Shown: positions 17,209 through 26,346 of the stretch, one piece after another
Position numbering within the stretch: position 1 is the first letter of the stretch
Layout: each line of letters opens with the position of its first letter
Assembly (NCBI RefSeq): GCF_004138285.1
Contig: NZ_SCFN01000001.1
Coordinates: 806,001-870,000 of the forward strand
From: Gottfriedia acidiceleris
GTDB lineage: Bacteria > Bacillota > Bacilli > Bacillales > Bacillaceae_G
Direction: 5' to 3'
DNA length: 64,000 nt
Position numbers and translations under genes: made by a program
Notes under the pieces: model-generated
What the model was told of the DNA's origin: nothing
Database searches by the model: none
The model's input: only the letters and a program-made list of their open reading frames with translations

Positions 17209-18230
17209 ACTTTCATACACACATAATTCCTGAGGATTTACCGAATTTTTTTGAAAAATATGGTCATGAAAGATGGCCTATTCTACAACCGACATGTTCA
17301 TGCGGTGCTAATATTATGGTTGCTGGAAAAGTATTTAGGGAAGTAACTGATCAAGTTTGGAGTCCTGAAAAGAGAATTGAGGACATGAATAATGAAGATG
17401 TAACAATGCAAGTGCTGTCGCCAATTCCAGTTACATTTTCATATTGGGCACCAGCTCCAGCTGCATTGGAAATGGCTCAAATTCAAAATGATTTCATTGC
17501 AAATACAGTTAAAAAGAATCCTTCAAAGTTTATTGGATTAGGGACAGTACCGATGCAGAACGCTGAAATAGCTATTCAAGAAATGGATCGCTGTATTCAT
17601 ACACTTGGATTAAGTGGGCTGGAAATTGGTACAAATGTAAATGGAACAAATTTAGACAGTGATGAGTTTAGTCCATTTTTTGAAATGGCTGAAAAATGGA
17701 ATGTCCCATTGTTTATTCATCCGTGGGAAACATTAGCGAAGGATCGTACACCGGATCATAACTTTATGTACACGGTTGGAATGCCGAGTGAAACAGCTTT
17801 AGCTGCTGCTAGTTTAACTTTTGGTGGTGTGATTGAGAAATATCCAAAATTAAAGATTTGTTTTGCACATGGCGGAGGTTCATTCCCATTTATTCTACCT
17901 AGATTAGATCAAGGATGGAAGGTATGGCCTCATTTGCGCAAAACTGCCTATCCACCAAGTCATTATGTAAGTAATTTCTATTTTGATTCTCTTCACTATG
18001 ATCCTATTAATATTCAATTTTTAATTAACCGATTTGGCTATGACAAAATTGTGATGGGCTCGGATTATCCTTTCTTATTAAGAGAAACGCCACCTGGAAG
18101 AGTTATTAATCAAATGGATATTAATAAAGAAATGAAAGAAGCGATTTTAGGAAAAAATGCCCTAAAATTTTTAAATATTAAGGAGGCAGATTTACTTCAT
18201 GGAAAACAAAGTATTGACTCCAGAAGATAG
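17193..18230 (+). CDS. nbaD: 2-amino-3-carboxymuconate-6-semialdehyde decarboxylase (ACMSD)
   Basis: 345 residues, an amidohydrolase-2 TIM barrel. Metal ligands are visible as RIDFHTHIIP (His-x-His near residues 7-9), LFIHPWE (His near 177), HGGGSFPFI and MGSDYPF (Asp near 294), in the order seen in ACMSD. It decarboxylates the unstable ring-cleavage product to 2-aminomuconate semialdehyde, preventing spontaneous closure to quinolinate. The start overlaps the dioxygenase gene; ATG 17193 and ATG 17199 are both plausible. The 3' end overlaps the RidA gene by 32 bases. Confidence 0.9.
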   Translation: MGMRIDFHTHIIPEDLPNFFEKYGHERWPILQPTCSCGANIMVAGKVFREVTDQVWSPEKRIEDMNNEDVTMQVLSPIPVTFSYWAPAPAALEMAQIQNDFIANTVKKNPSKFIGLGTVPMQNAEIAIQEMDRCIHTLGLSGLEIGTNVNGTNLDSDEFSPFFEMAEKWNVPLFIHPWETLAKDRTPDHNFMYTVGMPSETALAAASLTFGGVIEKYPKLKICFAHGGGSFPFILPRLDQGWKVWPHLRKTAYPPSHYVSNFYFDSLHYDPINIQFLINRFGYDKIVMGSDYPFLLRETPPGRVINQMDINKEMKEAILGKNALKFLNIKEADLLHGKQSIDSRR

Positions 18231-18660
18231 ATTAATAAGTTTAGGTTATGCACTTAAACCAATAAGACCGGCTTCAGGTAATTATGTAAAGTCTGTTCGT
18301 ACAGGTAATCTACTATTTACATCTGGTCAAGGTGTAGATGAATACCATGGCAAAGTTGGACGAGAGTTAACGCTCGAGGAAGGATATGCTGCTTCTCGAG
18401 AGTCAATGTTAAATTTAATTAGTGTATTAAAGTACGAATTAGGTGAACTTTCAAAAGTAAAACGAATTGTAAAAATATTAGGCTTCGTAAATAGTACAGA
18501 AGATTTCTATGATCATCCAAAAGTGATGAATGGAGCTTCTGACCTTTTAGTAGAAGTGTTTGGTGAAAGAGGAAAACATGCCCGATCAGCTGTTGGGATG
18601 GCACAGCTTCCACATAATACAGCGATCGAAATTGAAATGGTTGTAGAAATAGAGGATTGA
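18199..18660 (+). CDS. nbaF: RidA/YjgF-family 2-aminomuconate deaminase
   Basis: 153 residues. RidA-fold features: RTGNLLFTSGQGVDEYHGKVG, and the C-terminal GKHARSAVGMAQLPHNTAIEIEMV containing the conserved Arg that holds carboxylates. In 3-hydroxyanthranilate pathways (nba/amn clusters) a RidA-like enzyme deaminates 2-aminomuconate to 4-oxalocrotonate, and its position directly after ACMSD supports that role here. AGGAGGCAGATTTACTTC precedes ATG 18199, inside the end of the decarboxylase gene. Confidence 0.85.
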   Translation: MENKVLTPEDRLISLGYALKPIRPASGNYVKSVRTGNLLFTSGQGVDEYHGKVGRELTLEEGYAASRESMLNLISVLKYELGELSKVKRIVKILGFVNSTEDFYDHPKVMNGASDLLVEVFGERGKHARSAVGMAQLPHNTAIEIEMVVEIED

Positions 18661-18716
18661 AAAATTTGGTGGCACTCGTGTCACCTTTTATTCTATTAGA
18701 ATGGTAGGTGCCTATT

Positions 18717-20189
18717 ATGCAAGTTACAGAGAAGAAAAATAAAACATTACCGATCGATTGTAAGCACTTTATTGATGGACAATATATTCCTTCTTTTAAT
18801 CAAAAAACTTTTTTAAATATTAACCCTGCGACTGAAGAAGTGTTAGGTTCTGTTTCTGAAGGCGGCGAGTTAGAAATTGATTTAGCAGTAAAAGCAGCAA
18901 AACGAGCGCTAAAAGGTGAGTGGAAACAATTTACTAGCAATCAAAGAGCGGCAGTATTAAGAAAAATCGGCGACGGAATATTAGCTCGAAAAGAAGAATT
19001 AGCGGCTTTAGAGGCAATGGATACTGGAAAGCCATATGATCTTGCTTTAGAAGTTGATATTACTAGATCGGCTCACAATTTTTATTTTTTCGCTGATTAT
19101 ATTACAACTTTAAGCTCTGAGTCCCATATGCAAGATCAAACTGCCTTACATTATACATATCGTAGGCCTGTTGGTGTAGTCGGAATGATTAACCCATGGA
19201 ATCTGCCTTTATTGCTATTAACATGGAAGCTTGCACCTTGTTTAGCGGCTGGCAATACAGCAGTTATGAAGCCAGCAGAATGGACACCAATGACAGCTAC
19301 AGTTTTAGCTGAAATTTGTAAAGATGCAGGTGTACCTGACGGAGTTGTGAATGTTGTACACGGATTTGGAGCAAATGCCGCAGGCTCAGCTTTAACAGAG
19401 CACAGCGATGTTGATGCCATCACATTTACTGGTGAAACAAAAACAGGTTCAGCAATTATGAAGGCGGCAGCTCCAACGTTAAAAAAATTATCGTTTGAGC
19501 TTGGAGGAAAAAATCCAAACATTATCTTTGCTGACTCTGATTTAGACGAAGTGATTGAAACAACTTTAAAATCATCTTTTATGAATCAGGGAGAAGTTTG
19601 TTTATGTGGATCTAGAATTTATGTTCAGAGATCAATCTTTGATGATTTTATTAATAAATTTGTCGTGAAAACAAAAGAATTAAAAATTGGCGATCCGTTT
19701 GAAGAAGGTACAAAAGTCGGTGCGGTAATTAGTAAAGAACATTATGAAAAAGTATTATCTTATATCGAGATTGCAAAAGAAGAAGGCGGAACTATTTTAA
19801 CGGGTGGCAGTAGACCAGCATCAATTGAAAAAGGCTGCTTTATCACACCGACAATCATTACTGGATTAAATCGTGATTCTAGATGTGTAAGAGAAGAAAT
19901 ATTTGGTCCAGTCGTAACAGTTATGCCTTTTGATTCGGAAGAAGAAGTGATTGAATGGGCAAATGACACTCATTATGGTTTAGGTGCAACGATTTGGACA
20001 AATGATTTACGCAGAGCCCACCGTGTTGCTCATCAAATTGAGGCTGGAATCATTTGGGTAAACACTTGGTATTTAAGAGATTTACGTACACCATTTGGAG
20101 GTATGAAGCAAAGCGGATTAGGTCGTGAAGGTGGAGTTCATAGCTTTGAGTTTTATAGTGAATTATCGAATATCACGATTAAATTATAA
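18717..20189 (+). CDS. nbaE: 2-aminomuconate-6-semialdehyde dehydrogenase (NAD-dependent)
   Basis: 490 residues of the aldehyde dehydrogenase superfamily. General-base Glu lies in FELGGKNPNIIF (about residue 262) and nucleophilic Cys in MNQGEVCLCGSRIYV (about 295-297). The INPWNLPLLLLTWKLAPCLAAG segment is typical of hydroxymuconic/aminomuconic semialdehyde dehydrogenases (XylG/AmnC/NbaE). It oxidises 2-aminomuconate semialdehyde to 2-aminomuconate. ATG 18717 fits the TAGGTG ribosome binding site; an upstream GTG at 18708 would overlap it. A weak hairpin (18668-18688) separates it from the RidA gene. Confidence 0.88.
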   Translation: MQVTEKKNKTLPIDCKHFIDGQYIPSFNQKTFLNINPATEEVLGSVSEGGELEIDLAVKAAKRALKGEWKQFTSNQRAAVLRKIGDGILARKEELAALEAMDTGKPYDLALEVDITRSAHNFYFFADYITTLSSESHMQDQTALHYTYRRPVGVVGMINPWNLPLLLLTWKLAPCLAAGNTAVMKPAEWTPMTATVLAEICKDAGVPDGVVNVVHGFGANAAGSALTEHSDVDAITFTGETKTGSAIMKAAAPTLKKLSFELGGKNPNIIFADSDLDEVIETTLKSSFMNQGEVCLCGSRIYVQRSIFDDFINKFVVKTKELKIGDPFEEGTKVGAVISKEHYEKVLSYIEIAKEEGGTILTGGSRPASIEKGCFITPTIITGLNRDSRCVREEIFGPVVTVMPFDSEEEVIEWANDTHYGLGATIWTNDLRRAHRVAHQIEAGIIWVNTWYLRDLRTPFGGMKQSGLGREGGVHSFEFYSELSNITIKL

Positions 20190-20213
20190 GAATAAAAAAG
20201 GGGGTCAAAGAAA

Positions 20214-20996
20214 GTGAAGATTACTAGTGTAGATGAGCTAACGATTCTGCTACAAGAAGCAGAAGTGAGTGGAGTTAGTATAAAAGCTTTAACTGAGATT
20301 TTTCCTGGATTAACTGAAAGGGAAGCCTATCAAATTCAATTAACAAATGTCGAAGAAAAATTGAAAAAAGGGCAGAAAATTATCGGTAAAAAAATTGGAT
20401 TAACTTCGATTGCCATGCAGGAGTTATTAGGGGTAGATGAACCAGATTACGGTCACTTACTAACAGATATGAATATTCCTAATTTCGGTGAAGTTCAAGT
20501 TGAAAATATGATTTTACCAAAAGTCGAAGCTGAAATTGCATTTGTCTTAAAAAAGGATTTAATCGGTCCCAATATTACATTTGAGGATGTAGTTAATGCA
20601 ACAGATTATATTGTGCCTGCATTAGAGGTAGTTGATAGTAGAATTGAAAATTGGAAAATTCGATTAGAGGATACAGTAGCCGATAACGCTTCATCATGCT
20701 TATTTGTTCTTGGCAATGAGCGTTTCGATGTAAAGGAAATTGACTTACCGAATGTTACGATGGAATTATATCGTAACGAAGAATTGATGAATTCAGGTAA
20801 GGGTGAAGCAGTGCTAGGAAACCCAATTCATTGTGTAGCATGGTTAGCCAATAAATTAAGTGAATTTGGAATCTCGCTAAATGCAGGAGAAATTATTTTA
20901 TCAGGAGCTTTATCAGCTGCAATTAATGCAAATGCTGGGGACTTATTTACTGCGAAGTTCCCATTATTAGGTGAAGTCACGATTTCATTTAAATAA
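20214..20996 (+). CDS. 2-oxopent-4-enoate hydratase (2-hydroxypentadienoate hydratase)
   Basis: 260 residues of the fumarylacetoacetase-like hydratase/decarboxylase family. [22 protein letters not shown] and [16 protein letters not shown], with [15 protein letters not shown], match the MhpD/XylJ hydratase branch better than the decarboxylase branch (GKKIGLTS rather than GWKMGLTS). It adds water to 2-oxopent-4-enoate giving 4-hydroxy-2-oxovalerate. Starts with GTG at 20214 behind AAAGGGGGTC. The paralogue at 22958 is the partner decarboxylase; the two typically form a complex in meta-cleavage pathways. Confidence 0.85.
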   Translation: MKITSVDELTILLQEAEVSGVSIKALTEIFPGLTEREAYQIQLTNVEEKLKKGQKIIGKKIGLTSIAMQELLGVDEPDYGHLLTDMNIPNFGEVQVENMILPKVEAEIAFVLKKDLIGPNITFEDVVNATDYIVPALEVVDSRIENWKIRLEDTVADNASSCLFVLGNERFDVKEIDLPNVTMELYRNEELMNSGKGEAVLGNPIHCVAWLANKLSEFGISLNAGEIILSGALSAAINANAGDLFTAKFPLLGEVTISFK

Positions 20997-21010
20997 ATGA
21001 GGTGGTAATT

Positions 21011-21892
21011 ATGAATAAATTAAAAGTCGGAATCATTGGTTCGGGGAATATTGGAACAGATTTAATGATGAAATTACAAAATAATCCATTTCTAGAATTA
21101 ACAACGATGATCGGAATTGATCCAGAATCTGATGGGTTAAAACGTACAAAGGAATTAGGAATTGAAGTAATCGATAATGGTATTCAAGGATTCATTGAAC
21201 GAAAAGAACTAGCTGATTTATTGTTTGATGCAACATCCGCAAAAGCTCATTTTCATCATGCAAAAGTACTTGGCGAATTAAAGAAGCGCGTGATCGATTT
21301 AACGCCAGCGGCAATTGGGCCATTTGTCGTACCACCTGTAAATTTAGGTTCACATATAGTCGAAGAAAACGTCAATTTAATAACTTGTGGTGGGCAAGCA
21401 ACGATCCCGATCGTACATTCAATCGGTCAAATTGCAGAAGTTGAGTACGCAGAAATCGTTGCAACAATTAGCTCAAAAAGTGCCGGTCCTGGTACACGTG
21501 CTAATATCGATGAGTTTACTGTAACAACGGCTCGTGGACTTGAAGAAATTGGTGGAGCTAAAAAAGGAAAAGCGATCATTATTTTAAATCCTGCAGAACC
21601 CCCAATTATGATGAGAGATACAGTTTATTGTAAAGTTACGAATGAAGATTTTAACCATGAAAGCATGATTCATTCCGTTAAGCAAATGGTGAAAAAGGTT
21701 CAAGCGTATGTCCCAGGATACCGATTAAGAATGGATCCAATCATAGATGGTTCAACTGTAACTGTTTATTTAGAAGTTCAAGGATCAGGGGACTACTTAC
21801 CTAGCTATGCAGGAAACTTAGATATTATGACTGCATCAGCAGTAAAAGTAGCAGAAGAGATTGCACAATATGAAGTTGTAAAAACTGTTTAA
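21011..21892 (+). CDS. Acetaldehyde dehydrogenase (acylating)
   Basis: 293 residues. N-terminal Rossmann motif [14 protein letters not shown] and catalytic Cys in [16 protein letters not shown] (about residue 128) are those of DmpF/MhpF. It converts acetaldehyde, NAD and CoA to acetyl-CoA, receiving acetaldehyde by channelling from the aldolase encoded next. ATG 21011 is preceded by GAGGTGGTAATT. Start and operon position agree with the nba/dmp order. Confidence 0.92.
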   Translation: MNKLKVGIIGSGNIGTDLMMKLQNNPFLELTTMIGIDPESDGLKRTKELGIEVIDNGIQGFIERKELADLLFDATSAKAHFHHAKVLGELKKRVIDLTPAAIGPFVVPPVNLGSHIVEENVNLITCGGQATIPIVHSIGQIAEVEYAEIVATISSKSAGPGTRANIDEFTVTTARGLEEIGGAKKGKAIIILNPAEPPIMMRDTVYCKVTNEDFNHESMIHSVKQMVKKVQAYVPGYRLRMDPIIDGSTVTVYLEVQGSGDYLPSYAGNLDIMTASAVKVAEEIAQYEVVKTV

Positions 21893-21922
21893 AAAAGTGC
21901 CTAAAGAAAGTGAGGGAGTGCA

Positions 21923-22942
21923 ATGTTTGGAAAAGAAGTCATTGTAACTGAAGTAGCACTTCGAGATGGAAGTCATGCAATTGCTCATTCGTATACAGTA
22001 GATCAAGTCGTTCAAATTACGAAAGCTCTTGACGATGCAAAAATGCCTTTTATTGAAGTATCACATGGAGATGGTTTAGGTGGTTCTTCACTACAATATG
22101 GTTTATCAACAACAAATGAATTTGAATTGATCGAAGCAGCAGTAAATTCATGTAATCATTCAAAGATTGCTGTCTTACTATTACCTGGTATTGGAACAGT
22201 AAAAGAATTAAAAACGGCAGCAAAAATCGGAGCAAAAATGGCTCGTATTGCTACACATGTTACTGAAGCTGATGTTTCGAAACAACATATTACTATGTCT
22301 AAAGAGCTGGGATTAGAAACTGTCGGATTTTTAATGATGTCCCATATGGCACCAGTTGAAAAATTAGTAGAACAAGCCAAATTGATGGAAAGCTATGGTG
22401 CGGATGTCGTATATATGGTTGACTCTGCAGGAGCGTTTCTTCCACATGAAGTAAAAGAACGCATTGCTGCTTTACGAGGGTCTCTTGATATTGAAGTTGG
22501 ATTCCATGCACATAATAATCTTTCTCTAGCGATGGCAAATACATTAGTAGCGATTGAAGAAGGAGCTACTAGAATTGATGGAAGTGTACGATGCTTAGGA
22601 GCAGGTGCGGGAAATACACAAACTGAAGTGTTAATTGGTGTATTAGAGCGATTAGGAATCAAGACAGGAATTGATTTCTATAAGATGATGGACTTAGCAG
22701 AGGAGATCGTTGCACCAATTCTTCAAACACCACAAGAGATTACAAAAGGTAGTCTAATTTTAGGCTATGCAGGAGTGTATTCTAGTTTTCTATTACATGC
22801 CAATCGAGCAGCTAAAAAATGGAATGTTGATGCAAGAGATATCTTAATTGAATTAGGAAAACAAAAAGTAGTCGGTGGGCAAGAAGACATGATTCAAGAA
22901 GTTGCTTGTATGTTAGCAAATAAAAAATTGTCTGTTTTTTGA
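21923..22942 (+). CDS. 4-hydroxy-2-oxovalerate aldolase
   Basis: 339 residues. The N-terminus EVALRDGSHAIAHSYTVDQV carries the Arg-Asp of DmpG/MhpE TIM-barrel aldolases; metal-binding His residues lie in GFHAHNNLSLAMAN (about 192-205) and the C-terminal helical part mediates contact with the dehydrogenase. It cleaves 4-hydroxy-2-oxovalerate to pyruvate and acetaldehyde. Encoded directly after the acylating acetaldehyde dehydrogenase, its complex partner. Confidence 0.93.
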   Translation: MFGKEVIVTEVALRDGSHAIAHSYTVDQVVQITKALDDAKMPFIEVSHGDGLGGSSLQYGLSTTNEFELIEAAVNSCNHSKIAVLLLPGIGTVKELKTAAKIGAKMARIATHVTEADVSKQHITMSKELGLETVGFLMMSHMAPVEKLVEQAKLMESYGADVVYMVDSAGAFLPHEVKERIAALRGSLDIEVGFHAHNNLSLAMANTLVAIEEGATRIDGSVRCLGAGAGNTQTEVLIGVLERLGIKTGIDFYKMMDLAEEIVAPILQTPQEITKGSLILGYAGVYSSFLLHANRAAKKWNVDARDILIELGKQKVVGGQEDMIQEVACMLANKKLSVF

Positions 22943-22957
22943 GAGGAGAAGAGTTTT

Positions 22958-23728
22958 ATGATAACTGAAATCGCGAATAAAATATATATGCACCAAAAAA
23001 AAGGTCTAGAAATGGATAAAATTACGATTGAACATCCAGAATTAAACGTTAATAACGCTTATGAAATTCAAAAATTAAGTATTGATAATGCGATTAAAAA
23101 TGGTGATCCATTAATTGGTTGGAAAATGGGACTAACAAGTATTGCTAAACAAAAATCTGTTAATGTTGATGAGCCAATTTATGGACGCTTAACAAAATCG
23201 ATGGAGTTAGAAGAAAATGAATTAAAGATGGAAGGTTCAATTCATCCGAGGGTTGAGCCAGAAATCGCATTTATGATTAACAAGCCATTATTTGGACATG
23301 ATGTAACTGCAAAAGATGTATGGGAAGCAACTGAGTATATTGTACCTGCATTAGAAGTAATCGATAGTCGATATAAAAATTTCTCATTTACACTGACAGA
23401 TGTAGTAGCAGATAATGCATCTTCATCGAAATTTATCATTGGTAAACAACAATATTCTCCTACATATACTTCTTGGGATGAAATTAATGTTGAATTATAT
23501 AAAAATGGCGTAAAAGTACAAAGTGGCGTAAGCTCTGATGTACTAAATCATCCTGTAGAATCAGTCGTAAAATTAGTTCAGATGCTAAGTAAAAACGGCG
23601 AACAAATTGAGCCAGGGATGATTATTTTAACTGGTGGTATTACAGAAGCGATCCATGTTGAAGAGGGCGATGTTGTAAAAGCACGTTTTGATGGAATCGA
23701 GACAATGACACTACAAGTAACGAGGTAG
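22958..23728 (+). CDS. 4-oxalocrotonate decarboxylase
   Basis: 256 residues, paralogous to the hydratase at 20214. LIGWKMGLTSIAKQ, HPRVEPEIAFMINKPL and FTLTDVVADNASSSKFIIG are the forms found in XylI/NbaG-type decarboxylases. It decarboxylates 2-oxo-3-hexenedioate to 2-oxopent-4-enoate using Mg or Mn. Subfunction is assigned by comparison with the neighbouring paralogue; a swap of the two labels cannot be fully excluded. GAGAGGAGAAGAGTTTT precedes the ATG. Confidence 0.82.
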   Translation: MITEIANKIYMHQKKGLEMDKITIEHPELNVNNAYEIQKLSIDNAIKNGDPLIGWKMGLTSIAKQKSVNVDEPIYGRLTKSMELEENELKMEGSIHPRVEPEIAFMINKPLFGHDVTAKDVWEATEYIVPALEVIDSRYKNFSFTLTDVVADNASSSKFIIGKQQYSPTYTSWDEINVELYKNGVKVQSGVSSDVLNHPVESVVKLVQMLSKNGEQIEPGMIILTGGITEAIHVEEGDVVKARFDGIETMTLQVTR

Positions 23729-23733
23729 TACAT

Positions 23734-23916
23734 ATGCCAATCATCCAAATTCAACTGATTGAAGGTAGAAGTCCAGAATTAAAAAAACAATTAATGAGAG
23801 AAATTAATGAAGTTGTTTGTCGTACATTGGATGTTCAGCCAGCACAGGTAAGAATTTTAATAAACGAATTCGAAAAAGAAAATTGGTCCGTTGGTGGAGT
23901 TGCAAAGGACGAATAA
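23734..23916 (+). CDS. 4-oxalocrotonate tautomerase
   Basis: 60 residues, the exact size of 4-OT subunits. After Met removal the chain starts with Pro1 (PIIQIQLIEGRSPELKKQL), the catalytic amino-terminal proline; an Arg near 10-11 (EGRS) and a second Arg at LDVQPAQVRILI are also in place. It interconverts enol and keto forms of 4-oxalocrotonate. Last gene of the catabolic operon, 5 bases after the decarboxylase and just before a strong terminator. Confidence 0.9.
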   Translation: MPIIQIQLIEGRSPELKKQLMREINEVVCRTLDVQPAQVRILINEFEKENWSVGGVAKDE

Positions 23917-23946
23917 AAAAGGCCCCTTTTTTAAGGGGCTTTTTAT
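23915..23946 (+). terminator. Terminator of the anthranilate operon
   Basis: AAAAAAGGCCCCTT / AAGGGGCTTTTT hairpin; its A tract and T tract make it effective in both directions. Confidence 0.85.
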
Positions 23947-24403
23947 CTTGTAAAGAATAGATAGATAAAATAAATACTTTTACATATTTTGGAATAGTAA
24001 ACTTAAGTTTGATGGTTACAATGAAGTGAAATTGTTTGAACCGCTACTAATTTATCAACCATAGCAATTTTAGACATTGAAAAACTGCTCCTTCAAGGGT
24101 TGGTTAGTTTAAAAAGGAATTACCTACAAAATATCATATAAAAACATTAATAATGAAAAATTCCTCTTCTATATCCTTATACAAAAGTCAGATGTTTTCT
24201 ACTCAATGAAGAGCTTTATTAAGCAAGAGTATGAAAAGGCAGCAAAATAGTTTGGAGAATTAAATGTAGTACGAAAATTAGAAGAAAGTGAGAATCAGAA
24301 AAGCCTTGATGAGGGTTTTTCTGTTTCTCATGAATACTAAGACATGTCAATAATTTAAGAGAAACGATATTCTAAATTTCAATTTAATTTGCGATTGATA
24401 TCT
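23947..24403. other. Intergenic region, possible decayed gene
   Basis: No intact gene is seen in 457 bases. On the plus strand one frame reads LPTKISYKNINNEKFLFY, then ILIQKSDVFYSMKSFIKQ, EYEKAAK, a TAG at 24248-24250, then FGELNVVRKLEESENQK up to about 24342, which looks protein-like and could be a remnant broken by a stop. On the minus strand ATG 24077 to TAA 24003 encodes 24 residues behind AAGGAGC. A 16-bp imperfect hairpin lies at 24289-24330. None of these is strong. Confidence 0.35.
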
Positions 24404-25099
24404 TTAATGATTGATTTCGTCTTCTAATTTACATAGATTAATGACGTAAAAATCTTTGCTATCAAGTGAAATGGCATCTTTTTTTCGTAGCTGGGTTAGA
24501 GTTCTGCTTACTGTTTCCCTTGAAGTTCCTATCATATTGGCTAGTTCTGTATTTGTGAATTTGGTTGTGATTTTGTAGGAGTCTCCAATTTTCTCGCCAT
24601 TTGATTTAGATAATCGTATTAAAAGCATAATCACTTGTTCGTATGTATTGTGAAGTATTTTTTCTTCAAGACGATGTTGTAAATCAACAATTTTTTCTCC
24701 CAATACTCGAAACATTTTTATACATAGTTCTGGATAACTGATTAAAATTTTCTCAAAATCATTTATTGGTGTTACGATTAGCTGTGCATTTTCAATTACT
24801 TCTGCATTTGCAGGAAACGTCCCTTTTCGGAAAAAGCCAGCATGAGGAAACATTTCTCCCTCTTGGAGGACCGATACAATTTGTTCTTTGCCATTCGCAT
24901 CAGTTTTATAAATTTTCACTGTACCAGTATGGATAAAGAATACTCGGTCTAACAGTTCGTCTTGCATAAAAATGATGGAATGAGAGTTATATTTTCTCGG
25001 TGAAGAAATTGAGATAATAGGTTCTAACTCATCTTCTGATAACTCTTTAAATAATGGAACTGTTTGCAGATGCTTTTTAATATCATCTCTTTTTATCAT
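24404..25099 (-). CDS. Crp/Fnr-family transcriptional regulator without Fe-S ligands
   Basis: 231 residues. A cyclic-nucleotide-binding-type beta barrel (KYNSHSIIFMQDELLDRVFFI to about residue 120), a dimer helix, and a C-terminal HTH TNTELANMIGTSRETVSRTL with the Crp-type recognition helix. It has no cysteine cluster like Fnr, so the signal is unknown. Start ATG 25099 is chosen for the AAAGGAGTATTCCA just upstream. It is 13 bases downstream of the radical SAM gene and almost certainly co-transcribed with it, under the FNR-like site at 26272. Confidence 0.85.
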   Translation of the reverse strand: MIKRDDIKKHLQTVPLFKELSEDELEPIISISSPRKYNSHSIIFMQDELLDRVFFIHTGTVKIYKTDANGKEQIVSVLQEGEMFPHAGFFRKGTFPANAEVIENAQLIVTPINDFEKILISYPELCIKMFRVLGEKIVDLQHRLEEKILHNTYEQVIMLLIRLSKSNGEKIGDSYKITTKFTNTELANMIGTSRETVSRTLTQLRKKDAISLDSKDFYVINLCKLEDEINH

Positions 25100-25112
25100 T
25101 GGAATACTCCTT

Positions 25113-26213
25113 TCAAGATAAAACCTTAGGAATATAAACACATGCTGGCTCACTTTCTAAGTAATCACCAGTGAGTGCATAAGCTCTAGAACGAGATCCA
25201 CCGCAAACATAGCGATATTCACATTTTCCACATTTTCCTTTATATTTATCAGGATTTCTTAATTCTTTAAAAATTGGAGAATAACGGTAAATTTCTGAAA
25301 GCGATTTTTCTCTTACATTGCCGGCTTTAATGGGAAGCAGACCACTAGGGAATACGTCACCAATATGAGAAATAAACAATATCCCATTTCCATCATTTAC
25401 GCCTCTTGGTGCTCTACCCAAGTCGAACTGTCCTGTTTTACCAGCATTTAATGCATCTTGGTATTGAATATTCTTTTGAGTATCTTTATTTTTTCTTATT
25501 TTTTCTGAGATGACTACTCGTCGATAGTGCTGTGCAGCAGTTGTTTTAATATCAAAAGGTACTCGTTTGCTTAATTCATTTAGCCAACGGAATACTTTTT
25601 CGTGTTCTACCGGTGAAATCATGTCAGTTACTTTGCCTCTTCCTGTTGGAACAAGGAAAAATACACTCCACAATACACAATTTAATTGTTGAATCATATC
25701 TGCCATTTCTTCTAAGAAATCGATATTATAACGCGAGATTACAGTGTTAATTTGTAATGGAAGTTCTAACTCGTGAATGTATTTAATTGCATTCATTGTT
25801 AAATCAAATGATCCTGAAGTACCTCGGAAGTGATCATGGATTTCGGCAGTTGGACCATCTAAGCTAAATGCCCAACGAGCAAGACCTACTTCTTTTGCTC
25901 TTTCAATGGCTTCTTTTGTTACATTTGGTGTAGCACTAGGCGTCATGGAAACGCGCACACCTTTTTGAATCGCGTAAGAAGCAAGAGCATAAACGTCAGG
26001 TCGCATGAGTGGGTCGCCACCGGTGAATACAAGCATTGGATTATTCATTTCATAAATTTCATTAATAAGTTTTTTACCTTCATCCAAGTCAAGTTCAAGG
26101 GGATGCCGTTTGTACTGAGCTTCAGCTCTGCAATGAAGACAATTGAGCTCACAGGCTCTAGTTAATTCCCATATCACAATAAATGGGTCCTTATCGAAAT
26201 TAGTCTCAAACAT
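25113..26213 (-). CDS. Radical SAM/SPASM protein (TIGR04053-like, BA_1875 type)
   Basis: 366 residues. N-terminal TRACELNCLHCRAEA gives the CxxxCxxC [4Fe-4S]-SAM motif; FTGGDPLMRPDV is the GGDP SAM-binding stretch. The C-terminus is a SPASM domain with CGKCEYRYVCGGSRSRAYA and a final Cys in ESEPACVYIP, holding auxiliary clusters. It resembles NirJ/AhbD-like heme-modifying enzymes and peptide-maturing SPASM proteins; no precursor peptide gene is evident nearby. The FNR-like box 59 bases upstream and the Crp-type neighbour suggest anaerobic expression. Confidence 0.82.
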   Translation of the reverse strand: MFETNFDKDPFIVIWELTRACELNCLHCRAEAQYKRHPLELDLDEGKKLINEIYEMNNPMLVFTGGDPLMRPDVYALASYAIQKGVRVSMTPSATPNVTKEAIERAKEVGLARWAFSLDGPTAEIHDHFRGTSGSFDLTMNAIKYIHELELPLQINTVISRYNIDFLEEMADMIQQLNCVLWSVFFLVPTGRGKVTDMISPVEHEKVFRWLNELSKRVPFDIKTTAAQHYRRVVISEKIRKNKDTQKNIQYQDALNAGKTGQFDLGRAPRGVNDGNGILFISHIGDVFPSGLLPIKAGNVREKSLSEIYRYSPIFKELRNPDKYKGKCGKCEYRYVCGGSRSRAYALTGDYLESEPACVYIPKVLS

Positions 26214-26271
26214 AGATATTCCTCCAATTGTCGGCTTTTACTTTATGATACAGGACAATAATTGAAAGATT

Positions 26272-26287
26272 AGTGAACTATATCACA
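26272..26287. promoter_or_regulatory. FNR/Crp-like box between radical SAM gene and ywiC
   Basis: AGTGAACTATATCACA matches TGTGA-N6-TCACA at nine of ten defined positions. It is about 60 bases from both divergent start codons (26213 and 26347), so it could serve either. Confidence 0.7.
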
Positions 26288-26346
26288 GAAAACTCTCAAT
26301 TGTATCAGTATGATGGAAGAATAATAAGGAGAGTAGGTGTTATATT

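Noticed and set aside
24003-24077. 24-residue minus-strand peptide frame with AAGGAGC upstream
   Set aside because: It is too short to support without conservation, and no regulator of the Rap-Phr kind is adjacent.
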